Assembly (NCBI GenBank): GCA_009780585.1
Contig: WQZS01000015.1
Coordinates: forward strand, 1-64,000
DNA length: 64,000 bases
DNA from: Defluviitaleaceae bacterium
Lineage (GTDB): Bacteria; Bacillota; Clostridia; Lachnospirales; WQUN01
Direction: 5' to 3'
Shown piece by piece: positions 33,529-42,655 of the stretch. How positions within the stretch are numbered: the stretch's first letter is position 1; each line of letters starts with the position of its first letter. Made by a program: the position numbers and the translations under genes. The notes beneath the pieces are model-generated. The model made no database searches. It saw only the letters and a program-made list of their open reading frames with translations, and had not been told where the DNA came from.

Positions 33529-34241
33529 ATATAAAACTCCTCTCCCGTTTCCAAGCAAATACAACCCAGTATATCCGGTGCGTTTTCGTATGCGATGCCG
33601 ATATCTATGGCAATATGACCGGGGGTGTGGAAAATGCGCCCTCTGCTATTTTCGTCTATGCTGCATGTGGAACGGTGGCCTGTTACAAGAATCACGTCAT
33701 CGGCAAAGGCTTTTTTATAATCTGCGGACGCTATGGAAAAATCATATGGATCAAAGAAGCACAATGTACCGGGTGCCGCGCCATCGGGTACGCCGCTGTG
33801 GGTGAGGATGTATTTTTGCCCGCCGACAGCGAGTTTAACATAAAAAGCGAACCCTTTCATGTATTCCAACAAAAATACGCGTTCATCCTGTGTCAACCCT
33901 TGAAAGCCTTCGAGGGTGGTTAGTCCGCCGATTTTGAACCACTCTTCCAGCTCCCATGCCAATGTTTCCGCTTCATTTTTCGGAAGATGCGAAAAATCAC
34001 CGTTACGCAACTCAACAAACAGCTTCGAAAGCATCTCAAGGGCATAATATTCGTGATTCCCCATGATGGGAATGACATTAGCACGTTTGGCCATATCCCG
34101 CAGCACTTCAACGGGTTGCGGCCCCCAATCCACCACATCGCCCAATATATACAAAACGTCATCGCCGCAGAATCGAATTTTTTCCAACATTTTCATGTAC
34201 TGCTCGTAACAACCGTGGATGTCGGACATTGCGTAGGTCAT
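33525..34241 (-). CDS. PPP-type metallophosphoesterase
   Basis: A 238-residue phosphoesterase of the PPP/ApaH-like type: MSDIHGCYEQY, LGDVVDWGPQP, MGNHEYYALE, LTHSGVPDGA and VTGHRSTC. Enzymes of this kind cleave phosphoproteins or dinucleoside polyphosphates. It is coupled to both neighbours by 4-bp overlaps. Confidence 0.87.
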   Translation of the reverse strand: MTYAMSDIHGCYEQYMKMLEKIRFCGDDVLYILGDVVDWGPQPVEVLRDMAKRANVIPIMGNHEYYALEMLSKLFVELRNGDFSHLPKNEAETLAWELEEWFKIGGLTTLEGFQGLTQDERVFLLEYMKGFAFYVKLAVGGQKYILTHSGVPDGAAPGTLCFFDPYDFSIASADYKKAFADDVILVTGHRSTCSIDENSRGRIFHTPGHIAIDIGIAYENAPDILGCICLETGEEFYI

Positions 34242-35875
34242 GGCAGCACCCGGTCGGACAGATATTCCCCTGCTTCCAAAACGAGATGCGTTCCGTAATT
34301 ATCTTCTTTAAAGTCGTCTTGAAATTCATCCCAACCGTCCACGAAATAACGCATGAAGGTCTCGTTGTTACCGCGGGCTGCGTAGCGGGCGCGGTATTCC
34401 TCTTTTAGGGTGCGGTTCGGGTACGCCAGCGTATAGGGAATACCGCCACGATACAATTCGCAAAGCACCGGATATGACGGGGGGATGAGTAGGGTCCTGC
34501 CGCTTTTCATGGCTTCCTTGATTGCTTTTATATAATTGGACGGCCATTCCGGATGAATTTCCAATTCCGGGTTGGCCTTGTTTGCTTCGTGTTCTTCCTG
34601 CGGCGTGTCGGGCAATAGATATTTATATGGCATTACCACAAGGTCTATGAAGTTTTCCGGGTGATTCGCGGCGAGGGTTGTTTTGCCGGTTCCGGCATGG
34701 GCGGCGATGATTTTTGATGCCAAGCGGAACGGGATTTTGTTTTCTACAGTATATATATGTCCGGCAGTACCTTCATAAACGGTTAATGTCAGCGCGGGGC
34801 ACGCGGAAAAAGCCCGTTCACCGATTTTTGTGATGGTGGGCGGGATGATTACATCTTCAAGCGTATGGCACATGGATAATTCCGACGCGCCTAATTCCGT
34901 TAGCTCCGGGGGAATGTTTATCCGCTTCAAGCTATCGCACATTCCAATGGCTGATTGTAGTTTCGGGTTTTGCGTCAAATCATCCGCACCCAATTCCTTT
35001 AAATGTTGGGGCAGATAAATTTCTTCCAAACCTTCACACCAATGGAAAGCGTTCCAACCGATGCTGTGTACAAAAAACGGAATAATAATTTTTTTCAGCC
35101 CATGACAATAGCTAAAAGCAATCGGGGCGATGCGTTCCAAGCTGAACGGCAATTCTATTTCTTCCAAATGCCAGCAATCGTCGAATAACCCCCGGCTCAG
35201 TTCCTTAACCCCTTCCGGGATGGTGATATGTTTTAAATGTACACATTCACGAAAAGCCGCTACCCCGAAGGAACGCACAGTATTTGGTACACAAAAAAAT
35301 TCACGCTTCGCCGCTGCTGCCGCTACGATCAGTTGGGTTTGCGCCTTGTTGTATAACACATCCCCTACGGCACAATAATTGGGGTTTGCTTCATTTACAG
35401 TTATTTCCTCCAACGCCGTGCAGCCCAATAACGCCATTTCGCCGATTTCCTTCACACCCGCCGGGATGTGTATGCGCTTTAACCCCTTGCAACACCAAAA
35501 GGCATTTGAACCGATGCGTTGCAATCCGCTCGGAAGGTTTATTCCGGTCAATCTTTCGCAATCCCGCAAAGCATTTTCTCCGATTTGTGTTATGCAATCG
35601 GGTATGGAGAAAATATCGGATCCTTTTTCACGCGGGAAACACAGTAAAATGGTTTCGTCCTTATTGTATAGGATGCCATCTTTCGCTGTGAAATGTTGGT
35701 TGTCTTTGTCTACGGTAATACATTGTAAGCGGAATAAAGTGGAACCAATAACATTTACATCCACTTCGTTCACTTCCGCATGGAGATGCAATTGCGCGGC
35801 GTCACTTTTTGCATCAAGTGCCATAAAAAAATTTCGGTCAACGTGATTAACATGGTTAGGAACGGTTAACGTCAT
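34238..35875 (-). CDS. BspA-type LRR protein fused to P-loop domain
   Basis: A 545-residue protein with no signal peptide, hence probably cytoplasmic. Residues about 20-385 are LRR_5 repeats (IPAGVKEIGEMALLGCTALE and similar). From about 387 a P-loop domain starts with KIIAAHAGTGKTTLA (Walker A). It includes a segment LAYPNRTLKEEYRARYAARG that recalls nucleotide-kinase-like proteins of phages and Bacillota. LRR_5 proteins are usually surface proteins, so this fusion suggests an internal sensor-effector. Its stop overlaps the next phosphoesterase gene by 4 bp. Confidence 0.75.
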   Translation of the reverse strand: MTLTVPNHVNHVDRNFFMALDAKSDAAQLHLHAEVNEVDVNVIGSTLFRLQCITVDKDNQHFTAKDGILYNKDETILLCFPREKGSDIFSIPDCITQIGENALRDCERLTGINLPSGLQRIGSNAFWCCKGLKRIHIPAGVKEIGEMALLGCTALEEITVNEANPNYCAVGDVLYNKAQTQLIVAAAAAKREFFCVPNTVRSFGVAAFRECVHLKHITIPEGVKELSRGLFDDCWHLEEIELPFSLERIAPIAFSYCHGLKKIIIPFFVHSIGWNAFHWCEGLEEIYLPQHLKELGADDLTQNPKLQSAIGMCDSLKRINIPPELTELGASELSMCHTLEDVIIPPTITKIGERAFSACPALTLTVYEGTAGHIYTVENKIPFRLASKIIAAHAGTGKTTLAANHPENFIDLVVMPYKYLLPDTPQEEHEANKANPELEIHPEWPSNYIKAIKEAMKSGRTLLIPPSYPVLCELYRGGIPYTLAYPNRTLKEEYRARYAARGNNETFMRYFVDGWDEFQDDFKEDNYGTHLVLEAGEYLSDRVLP

Positions 35876-35915
35876 ATTCGCCTCCCAATAATTTCATTAT
35901 CCGCTTTATTGTGCT

Positions 35916-37157
35916 TTAAACCAATTGAAACGGAATATTATTTTCCATGGCGTATTTATGTGCAACGGAGTCTTCAACACAATGAATGGTCAGCTTGGGG
36001 CAATCATAAAACGCTTCTTCGCCAATTTCCGCAACCCCGGCGGGAATCGTAACGCCTTCCAACTCCTTACAACGTTTAAACGCCATGCAACCTATTTTCG
36101 TCACCCCGTCAGGCAACTTGATGTGCCCGCTTATTTTTGAAGATGACAGTTCCATCGGTGAGATTTCCGTTATATATGCAGGAAAGGTAAAGCTGTGCAT
36201 TTCGTGACAATAGGAAAAAACTGCCGACGGCCATTCACCGAAATTAACACCCATGCGCGTAATGCTGTCCGGCAAGTGAACCTCACGCAGGCTTTCGCAA
36301 TAGCAAAACGCTTCCCCGCCAAGTGTGGTTACTCCTTCGGGAATATTTATTTCTTCCAAGTAGCCGCAACGGGAAAACGCCAACGCGTCAATTATTTTTA
36401 ATCCTTCGGGCAATACCAACCGCTTCATGCCACATTCTTCAAAGGCACCGCGCCCGATTACCGTTACCCCTTTCGGAATTGTCAGCTCCTCCAATTCCAC
36501 ACAACTGCGGAACGCACAAGCGGCAATAGCGCGTACCGTCGGCGGGATTGTAAAATTTTTATGCCCCGCGCCGGGCGGCACTTTAAGGATTGCCGTTTTT
36601 GCTTTGTTGTACAGCGTACCGTTTTCGGAACAGTAATGGGTATTGTTTTCGTCCACAATAATTTCTTTTAGGTGGGTACCGCAACCGAAAAATGCCAAGT
36701 GCCCGATGTATCCAACACCGGCGGGAATGTGAAAACGCGTTAGGCAATTACATTTAAAAAACGCATAGGCTTCAATCCGTTTCAATCCGGCGGAAAAAAT
36801 AACTTCACCCAATTCCGGCCTGTCATCATACAGCCAATTCAAATCAAAAGAATGTTTGCCGATGACGGTTACGCTTTCGGGTATGATGAACACTTCGCCG
36901 GCTCTTTTTTTGGGATAAAATAACAATTCGGTCATGTCCCTGTTATACAATACCCCGTCCACGGCGGTAAATTGTGTATTACCTTCCTCAACCACGATAC
37001 GTTCCAAGTTATCCATTGAAGATGAAAGTGTACCGAATGACCAGTTTGACGGCTTTATTTCCGTTGCCTGCGCCGGTATCATAATGGTTTTGATGTCATC
37101 ATATATATCAATTAAATCGTTATGACACACTTTTTTGTATTTTTTTATTTCGCTCAT
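35916..37157 (-). CDS. BspA-type LRR protein
   Basis: A 413-residue LRR_5 protein, about twelve repeats of the type IPEGVTTLGGEAFCYCESLR, without signal peptide or anchor. The start is uncertain: ATG 37157 with GGAAAG close by, or GTG 37166 overlapping the stop of the upstream phosphoesterase. It is likely made together with that enzyme. Confidence 0.82.
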   Translation of the reverse strand: MSEIKKYKKVCHNDLIDIYDDIKTIMIPAQATEIKPSNWSFGTLSSSMDNLERIVVEEGNTQFTAVDGVLYNRDMTELLFYPKKRAGEVFIIPESVTVIGKHSFDLNWLYDDRPELGEVIFSAGLKRIEAYAFFKCNCLTRFHIPAGVGYIGHLAFFGCGTHLKEIIVDENNTHYCSENGTLYNKAKTAILKVPPGAGHKNFTIPPTVRAIAACAFRSCVELEELTIPKGVTVIGRGAFEECGMKRLVLPEGLKIIDALAFSRCGYLEEINIPEGVTTLGGEAFCYCESLREVHLPDSITRMGVNFGEWPSAVFSYCHEMHSFTFPAYITEISPMELSSSKISGHIKLPDGVTKIGCMAFKRCKELEGVTIPAGVAEIGEEAFYDCPKLTIHCVEDSVAHKYAMENNIPFQLV

Positions 37158-37165
37158 TCTTTCCA

Positions 37166-37867
37166 CTACCTTTCCATTAGAATTATATCTTTATATAAAA
37201 ATTGCATCTTATCGCGGGGTTTATTTATGTGGAAGTGACCGCAGTACCACTTTGTGTAAGTGAGCTTATTTTTGATGGATTCCAGCCATTCTTCCGTGCT
37301 TTTATCAATGAACATTTGCGATTTGGGCGAAAAGATCAAATCCTCATACGGGGTGTCGCTTAATGGGCAGGTGTGGGAAAAAACGTAATCCACCGTCCAA
37401 TTTTCTTCCGTCAATTGTGCCTCCGCGTGTTTTTTAATTTCATCCGAAGGTTGTTCATCCTCCCACCAACAGGGCGGGTTCATTTTTAATCGGTCGAATT
37501 TGTCCACGCTGTACGCGCCGCCGAGTACAAGGCATTTCTTGCCTGCCAGTTCATACGTTTCACCGCATTTGGCAAAGAGAAGATTGGGGTAAAGTGCTTG
37601 CCGATACACAACGCCGCCGAAATGCCTTGCTTCTTCGTAGCCTTTGATTTTTTCCGGGCGCATTTCATGGTTGCCGTGGATGCACAGCAATGTTAAGGGC
37701 AGTTGAGCCAATTCGCTTTTCAAACTTGCATCTTGCGGGTCGCCAAAGAAATTAATACCCGCATCCCCCAAAATCACCAAAACATCATCCGCCGTAATAG
37801 TAAATTCCCGGCATAAAAATTCAACCCGCCGAAAATCGCGGTGCGTATCGCCTGTGATATAAATCAT
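37166..37867 (-). CDS. Metallophosphoesterase
   Basis: A 233-residue calcineurin-like enzyme with YITGDTHRDF, VILGDAGINFFGD, HGNHEMRP, FSHTCPLSD and CGHFHINK. It is a paralogue of 32767-33528 and has the same VSHTCP and KWYCGHFH segments, so the operon seems to contain a duplicated phosphoesterase-LRR unit. It overlaps its upstream neighbour by 4 bp. Confidence 0.87.
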   Translation of the reverse strand: MIYITGDTHRDFRRVEFLCREFTITADDVLVILGDAGINFFGDPQDASLKSELAQLPLTLLCIHGNHEMRPEKIKGYEEARHFGGVVYRQALYPNLLFAKCGETYELAGKKCLVLGGAYSVDKFDRLKMNPPCWWEDEQPSDEIKKHAEAQLTEENWTVDYVFSHTCPLSDTPYEDLIFSPKSQMFIDKSTEEWLESIKNKLTYTKWYCGHFHINKPRDKMQFLYKDIILMER

Positions 37868-38472
37868 TTTTGCCCTCCTTCCATGTCGATTTCGATGACA
37901 CGATGCCCAAACGCGTTGTAAAGCAACGTATCCTTGTATTGGATCGGGTATTCTTGCTTCCCTGCGTAAGACAAATGCTGATGCCCGAAGATATGCAGCT
38001 TCGGTTTTGCGTCATCCAATATTTCATGGAAGCACGCAAACCCCTTGTGGAAAAAATCCCCACCGTCGCCCAACCCCAATGCAGGAGCGTGGGAAACGAA
38101 GATATCAATATGGTTCCCCGCCTCGTGCATCAGCTTTTTGACGCGGGCTGCCATTTGCTGCTCCGACAACTGGAAAACGCCGTCGGGGTTACGGCTTTGG
38201 CAACCGCCCAGCCCGGCAATTTTAATACCATTGACGGATGCGATTTTGCCGTCTACGGGATAACACCCTTTGGGTTTATTCTCCGCCATGTACGTGTCAT
38301 GGTTGCCCGGGACGTACAGCAAGGGCACCGGAAGCATCGCTGCGAGATGCTCCAAATAGTATTGTTTTATATCCCCCGCGCTGATGACCATTTTGACGCC
38401 TTCGAATTGTGTCCGGTCAAAATGCTTCCAAAGGGTTCTGTTTTCTTTATCGCTGACGATTAATATATTCAT
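37864..38472 (-). CDS. Metallophosphoesterase with changed first motif
   Basis: A 202-residue enzyme. The usual D-x-H is replaced by VSDKEN, while SAGDIKQY, VPGNHDTY, VSHAPALG and FGHQHLSY remain. Families of this kind with an altered first motif are known among Bacillota. ATG 38472 overlaps the upstream stop. Confidence 0.83.
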   Translation of the reverse strand: MNILIVSDKENRTLWKHFDRTQFEGVKMVISAGDIKQYYLEHLAAMLPVPLLYVPGNHDTYMAENKPKGCYPVDGKIASVNGIKIAGLGGCQSRNPDGVFQLSEQQMAARVKKLMHEAGNHIDIFVSHAPALGLGDGGDFFHKGFACFHEILDDAKPKLHIFGHQHLSYAGKQEYPIQYKDTLLYNAFGHRVIEIDMEGGQK

Positions 38473-38903
38473 ACAGAACATTCCTTTTTCCAAATATATC
38501 GCTGGATTTTTTTAACATTAAGGGTAACTGCGTAATCCCAAAAGAGTAATTCGCCGTCATCGTTCCCATTACCGTCGGCCTTGGTTTTTACAACAGCATC
38601 CATATAAACTTTGTGCCATACTATACGATTTGATTTAAACGGGTGTGGACATGACTTCCTCTTGTGGTAGAGTGCCTTGATTTCTTCTACTGTCCCTGAT
38701 ACTTCATACATGATGGCATCAAGCTCGTTCATGTCGTAGAGCTTGTCATAACGAAAATCCAGTTGCAAGTCAGGAAGAATTTTGGCAGACGAGGGTTCGC
38801 ATATCCACTCAGCGGTGTCTCCGAGTTTAAAAGGACGCTCATAAATGCCATCTTTTGCAATTTGTCTGCATTCAATCAACACAACGACTTTATTTTTGTT
38901 CAT
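38469..38903 (-). CDS. Unknown protein, weak DUF6578-like start
   Basis: A 144-residue protein. The segment YERPFKLGDTAEWICEPSSA weakly recalls DUF6578 proteins; the rest is unassigned. ATG 38903 is chosen because AAAGGGG is 6 nt upstream, while ATG 38909 would abut the ribosome binding site. It is coupled to the phosphoesterase that follows. Confidence 0.6.
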   Translation of the reverse strand: MNKNKVVVLIECRQIAKDGIYERPFKLGDTAEWICEPSSAKILPDLQLDFRYDKLYDMNELDAIMYEVSGTVEEIKALYHKRKSCPHPFKSNRIVWHKVYMDAVVKTKADGNGNDDGELLFWDYAVTLNVKKIQRYIWKKECSV

Positions 38904-38915
38904 GCACATCCCCTT

Positions 38916-39689
38916 TCAATTTTGCAACTCATCATACAACTCCGGGAACTCACGCCAGCTACGGATTTTTTCCGGATAATCAAAGATGATTTTCTGATGT
39001 GCAATGGCGTGCTTCAATTCATCGCTGATTTTATTTTCGTTACGTGCGCATTTGCGTAAATAATTTAGTGGATGCCCCATCGGGATTTCGCCATCGAATA
39101 TACGAATATCTCTTTCAGGTATATGGTTGTGGGTAAAAAAACCTTTTCCGTCAACACCTTCAACCAAATATACATTTTCCCATGCGCAAAGATGCGGCCA
39201 TTCGCTTTTTTTACCCGGGGTTCGCATAATTACCCAAACGTCTTCCCCATCGAAATAACGGCCGCCCAACAAATTTTTTTCGGCTGTTACAAACATTCCG
39301 CGTTCATACTTTGTCCCCGCATCCTCATCTTCATCTCCTATGAAGAAGAATGCTCCATTTTCGTTTTCGCCATACAAAAATACACCGTTATAATCATACT
39401 TCCATTGTTTACGGTCTTCTTTTTTATTGCCAATCGACGGGTCGGTTTCATATACTATGAAATCATAATATACTGCCTCTTTTACAAGCGTTTCAACCGT
39501 CCATTCTTCACCGCACATTTCCCTGCATAATGATTTGAGTTTTTTTTCGAGTCGTTCCTTTCCAGAGGCTACGGCATGGTCAATTGTATGAAATACATCG
39601 CTGTCTTTCCAAAAGGCTATTAATTTACCGCTACTTACATAACGTGTATCTTGCGGATAAATCGCGAGTTCCAGCATATATACGGTCAT
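38916..39689 (-). CDS. Unknown protein, first gene of LRR/phosphoesterase operon
   Basis: A 257-residue soluble protein starting MTVYMLELAIYPQDTRYV, rich in aromatic and acidic residues, with no recognised domain. AAAGGACAGTGAAAAT supports the start. It lies 12 bp before the next gene and is the first gene of a leftward operon of eight genes to 32767. Confidence 0.6.
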   Translation of the reverse strand: MTVYMLELAIYPQDTRYVSSGKLIAFWKDSDVFHTIDHAVASGKERLEKKLKSLCREMCGEEWTVETLVKEAVYYDFIVYETDPSIGNKKEDRKQWKYDYNGVFLYGENENGAFFFIGDEDEDAGTKYERGMFVTAEKNLLGGRYFDGEDVWVIMRTPGKKSEWPHLCAWENVYLVEGVDGKGFFTHNHIPERDIRIFDGEIPMGHPLNYLRKCARNENKISDELKHAIAHQKIIFDYPEKIRSWREFPELYDELQN

Positions 39690-39929
39690 ATTTTCACTGT
39701 CCTTTCATTTTTAAATCTTCAAGCAAAACCCCATTCCCACCCTCAAAGAACAAAACCCGGCGATGGTTTTAACATTGAATTTTAAACAGATAAACATTAA
39801 AGCTTGAGCCGTATCTACGATAAGCCTTATATAGCCCCCTCGCAAAGAGGGCTTTATCACCGTAGATTTTTGACCCAGTCTACAAAGGTTTCCGCCGCGC
39901 ATTTTGACCTTTTACCGCTGTGCTTGAAT
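39690..39929. other. Gap with hairpin and a short C-terminal remnant
   Basis: A hairpin with arms CTACGATAAGCC and GGGCTTTATCACCGTAG lies near 39821-39872. On the minus strand LYKFKHSGKRSKCAAETFVD runs to a stop with no start codon in reach and looks like the tail of a lost gene. No active gene is seen. Confidence 0.35.
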
Positions 39930-40391
39930 TTATATAAGCTCTGTCGTCCAGTTTAACCCTTGAATTTTCGTGTCCAGTTCACGAAATTGTTTTGCCATGC
40001 CGTCCGTCGATTTCCGCATTTCGGATATGTCCACAAGGCGAATATATTTTATTCGTTTTTCGGAACGCCAACTATCACCGCGAAGGTCGGCGGCTTCTTT
40101 AATAAGTTCGTTGTATACGCCGATTTTTGCTTTTAGGCAATCGCGTGCGGCAATCGCGTCTACCAGTGTTTCACCTGCATCAATAACGGTTACCGCATTT
40201 GTTTTGTTGATCCGCTTAACGAGTGTTTCCAAGTCGCTCATTGTCGCGTCGTATTGCCGAAAGAGCTTCGCAATATCCTCGGCGGGTTCAGTATCTTCCT
40301 CTACCTTGATGTTTTGTTCCATCCGTCTCTTAATTTGCGCCGCTTTGTTTTGATAATCCTTGCGTGCGATTAATGCTTCTGCCAGTTTCAT
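39930..40391 (-). CDS. DIP1984 family protein
   Basis: A 153-residue, largely helical protein (MKLAEALIARKDYQNKAAQI ... IAARDCLKAKIGVYNELIKEA) matching the DIP1984 family, whose function is unknown. GAGGAGGATTAGA precedes the start, which overlaps the stop of the upstream frameshifted gene (ATGA). Confidence 0.8.
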   Translation of the reverse strand: MKLAEALIARKDYQNKAAQIKRRMEQNIKVEEDTEPAEDIAKLFRQYDATMSDLETLVKRINKTNAVTVIDAGETLVDAIAARDCLKAKIGVYNELIKEAADLRGDSWRSEKRIKYIRLVDISEMRKSTDGMAKQFRELDTKIQGLNWTTELI

Positions 40392-40767
40392 TCTAATCCT
40401 CCTCGAAATGGGGTTATTTTTTGGGGCTGTATACTCTCCGGCTCGCCCAAGATACGCATAAGTGTGATACGATGGTGCGGGGACAAATTTTCAACGATGG
40501 TACCGCTTTGCAATTCCCACCATAGAGTGGTGTTAATACCGCAACTCCCGCAGGTGCGCGGGCTGATGATGCCATAAACACCCATGCGGGGTGGGTAATC
40601 CCATCCTTGGTTAAAGGCTTCTTCGGTTATTAAGATTTCGTCTTTACCACAAGTCTCGCAGATATAGCGCGATGGACAGGGGCGTACACATTACGCGGCG
40701 TGTCGATGTTTAAAATGATTTCAGGAGTGTAAACAATGCTCCAGTTTTCCATTTTGGCTTCTCGCAT
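40388..40767 (-). pseudogene. Frameshifted zinc-ribbon protein
   Basis: A start at 40767 (MREAKMENWSIVYTPEIIL) leads after about 28 codons to a one-base shift within a GCCCC run near 40685. The other frame continues SRYICETCGKDEILITEEAF ... ISPRTCGSCGINTTLWWEL to the stop at 40388. Rejoined, the protein would be about 126 residues with two CxxC knuckles. Sequencing error is an alternative explanation. Confidence 0.65.
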
Positions 40768-40808
40768 GGTTTCACCTCGCTCGTGTAATTTTTGCTTTTT
40801 ATTTCAAC

Positions 40809-40837
40809 TTGCGCCCGTATCTCAACCGTGATACAAT
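40809..40837 (+). promoter_or_regulatory. Promoter of Phd/PIN module
   Basis: TTGCGC, 17 bp, TACAAT, about 33 bp before the antitoxin start. Confidence 0.55.
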
Positions 40838-40869
40838 GGTGCTGTCAATAATCCGCAGGAGGTTCATGT

Positions 40870-41235
40870 ATGATAAAAACCCATGTACGCCCGGTACGTG
40901 ATTTGCGCAACAATTTTGCCGAACTGGATAATATCGTAAATAATCGTGACCATGTGATTATTACCAACAATGGCCGCGGTACGGCGGCACTCATCGGCAT
41001 TGAGGAATATGCCGTTTACGAAAAAGTGATGCAAGGTTTGCTGGGCAAGTATCTTCCCGGTATTACCGCTTTGCCAAAAGATTGGACTGACATTGTATTG
41101 GCCGGAATGGCAAAGAACGCTCCCTCTCCCAAGCCCAAAATGTCCCGTGCCGAATCTTTCGGTTGTATGCGCGGGCAATTTATCATGTCGGATGACTTCG
41201 ACGCGCCGTTGGATGATTTCAAGGAGTATATGTGA
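40870..41235 (+). CDS. Phd/YefM-type antitoxin
   Basis: A 121-residue antitoxin. The N-terminal DNA-binding part is MIKTHVRPVRDLRNNFAELD with VIITNNGRGTAALIGIEEYA. The C-terminus SRAESFGCMRGQFIMSDDFD ... PLDDFKEYM resembles the toxin-binding tail of DUF2281 antitoxins. GCAGGAGG precedes the start. The stop lies at the toxin start. Confidence 0.88.
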   Translation: MIKTHVRPVRDLRNNFAELDNIVNNRDHVIITNNGRGTAALIGIEEYAVYEKVMQGLLGKYLPGITALPKDWTDIVLAGMAKNAPSPKPKMSRAESFGCMRGQFIMSDDFDAPLDDFKEYM

Positions 41236-41621
41236 TGCGGCTTTTATTGGACACACATACTGCTTTGTGGTGGATAAACGAACATGAACGTCTTTCCCCG
41301 ACGGCAAAGGCTATGCTTCTTGATGAATCAAATGAACTGTATCTAAGCGTTGTCACTCTGTGGGAAATTGCCATCAAGGTAAGCCTAAACAAGCTATCGG
41401 AAATGCCCGGTGGGGTGGAGGTTTTTATCGCCAAGGTAGAGGAACTACCTGTTCAACTTGTTTCGCTCCTGCCGCAGTATACATCCGAGGTTGAAAAGTT
41501 ACCTTTTATACACCGCGACCCATTTGACCGTATGTTGATAACTACGGCGGTCAAAGAAGGCATGACGATTTTAACATCGGATGAAAATATCCACAGGTAC
41601 GATGTGCCGACGGTTTGGTAA
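41235..41621 (+). CDS. PIN-domain toxin (VapC-like)
   Basis: A 128-residue nuclease. The acidic PIN residues are in LLLDTHTALWW (D), SVVTLWEIAIK (E), HRDPFDRMLI (D) and LTSDENI (D). Such toxins cut tRNA or rRNA and are blocked by the linked antitoxin. AAGGAG at 41221-41226 lies inside the end of the antitoxin gene. Confidence 0.9.
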   Translation: MRLLLDTHTALWWINEHERLSPTAKAMLLDESNELYLSVVTLWEIAIKVSLNKLSEMPGGVEVFIAKVEELPVQLVSLLPQYTSEVEKLPFIHRDPFDRMLITTAVKEGMTILTSDENIHRYDVPTVW

Positions 41622-41631
41622 AGTGTTACGC

Positions 41632-42543
41632 TTACCGTAATTTTTCAACCATACGCTTCCCCCGTGATCTTATCTTTTTGTTTACCGTTTGTAAAAACTC
41701 GGTCAGTTCGTTCCTTGTTTGCGGCTCGTGATGCCACGGGGTTGTTTTGCGTTCAAACATTCGGACTATTTCACCGTTTTCGATATAGTCGTTGAGGTCG
41801 AAAACTTGGATGTAAGCGTTGAACAATTCGTCGCTTTGCAACCGTTTCTTTAGAAGCATCAGCGTCAAATCCCAATAATCCTTTGTAGGATAGTATCTGC
41901 CGACGTTGAAGCCTTTCCTGTAATATTCAAAATCCGGATTAGGAATCATCGTGAAATTCCCGATGGTATGTGTCAATGTTGCAAATTCATTAAGGTCGGC
42001 GTTGCGTTGCAATTTTCCCGCAATTTCGGGAAAATCTTCCAATATCATTTCAATGGATGTACAGCCGTATACGTTCCGGTAACTTAACAAGTCTACGTTG
42101 ATTTCATTCGCTTCTATCAAAACCGCTTGGTTATACGTTGTCTTAAAGGAGTTCATAGTGTCACGTTCAAGCATGTTTCCGACAAATGGAATCCTTGCTT
42201 TTATTATCGCATCCAAGAAGTTTCCCATGTCATATTTTGGTGAACCACTCATAATGAATGCGCACCCCCATAAACTTTCATATATTTCATTCATCAGCGG
42301 ACAACAGTCGCAATCGAACGCGTTCCACGCGCCGTTGCTTAACTCAACGTATTTTTTGCTGTAGGCATTTTTATGAAGAAGGATTTTATCAAGTGTAAAA
42401 TCCGGCGTGTCGAATATTTTTTGTGTGGTTACTTTCAACTCGGGATAGCTTGTTAGGTTTGGGTTGCTGTCCGCGTCGTTCATCTCATTTTTGAAATCGT
42501 AATCGGCGGGGTTGGTTAAATTTATGAAATCGCTCAATTTCAT
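41632..42543 (-). CDS. Unknown protein, possibly DUF6994-like
   Basis: A 303-residue soluble protein. The segment FATLTHTIGNFTMIPNPDFE followed by GRYYPTKDYWDLTLMLLKKR recalls a family of uncharacterised bacterial proteins; I am not certain of the number. GAAAGGAGCAATAACC supports the start. It is convergent with the PIN toxin gene. Confidence 0.6.
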   Translation of the reverse strand: MKLSDFINLTNPADYDFKNEMNDADSNPNLTSYPELKVTTQKIFDTPDFTLDKILLHKNAYSKKYVELSNGAWNAFDCDCCPLMNEIYESLWGCAFIMSGSPKYDMGNFLDAIIKARIPFVGNMLERDTMNSFKTTYNQAVLIEANEINVDLLSYRNVYGCTSIEMILEDFPEIAGKLQRNADLNEFATLTHTIGNFTMIPNPDFEYYRKGFNVGRYYPTKDYWDLTLMLLKKRLQSDELFNAYIQVFDLNDYIENGEIVRMFERKTTPWHHEPQTRNELTEFLQTVNKKIRSRGKRMVEKLR

Positions 42544-42589
42544 GGTTATTGCTCCTTTCGGTTTGTGATGCTTTCATTATACAGACGTG

Positions 42590-42622
42590 GTGGTCATAAA
42601 AAATGCCACCGTATGGGTGGCG
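42590..42622 (-). terminator. Terminator of EEP nuclease gene
   Basis: On the minus strand GCCACC, CATAC-type loop, GGTGGCATTTTTT. Confidence 0.75.
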
Positions 42623-42655
42623 TGTTCGTTAGATTGAATTAAATTATAAATGCAT

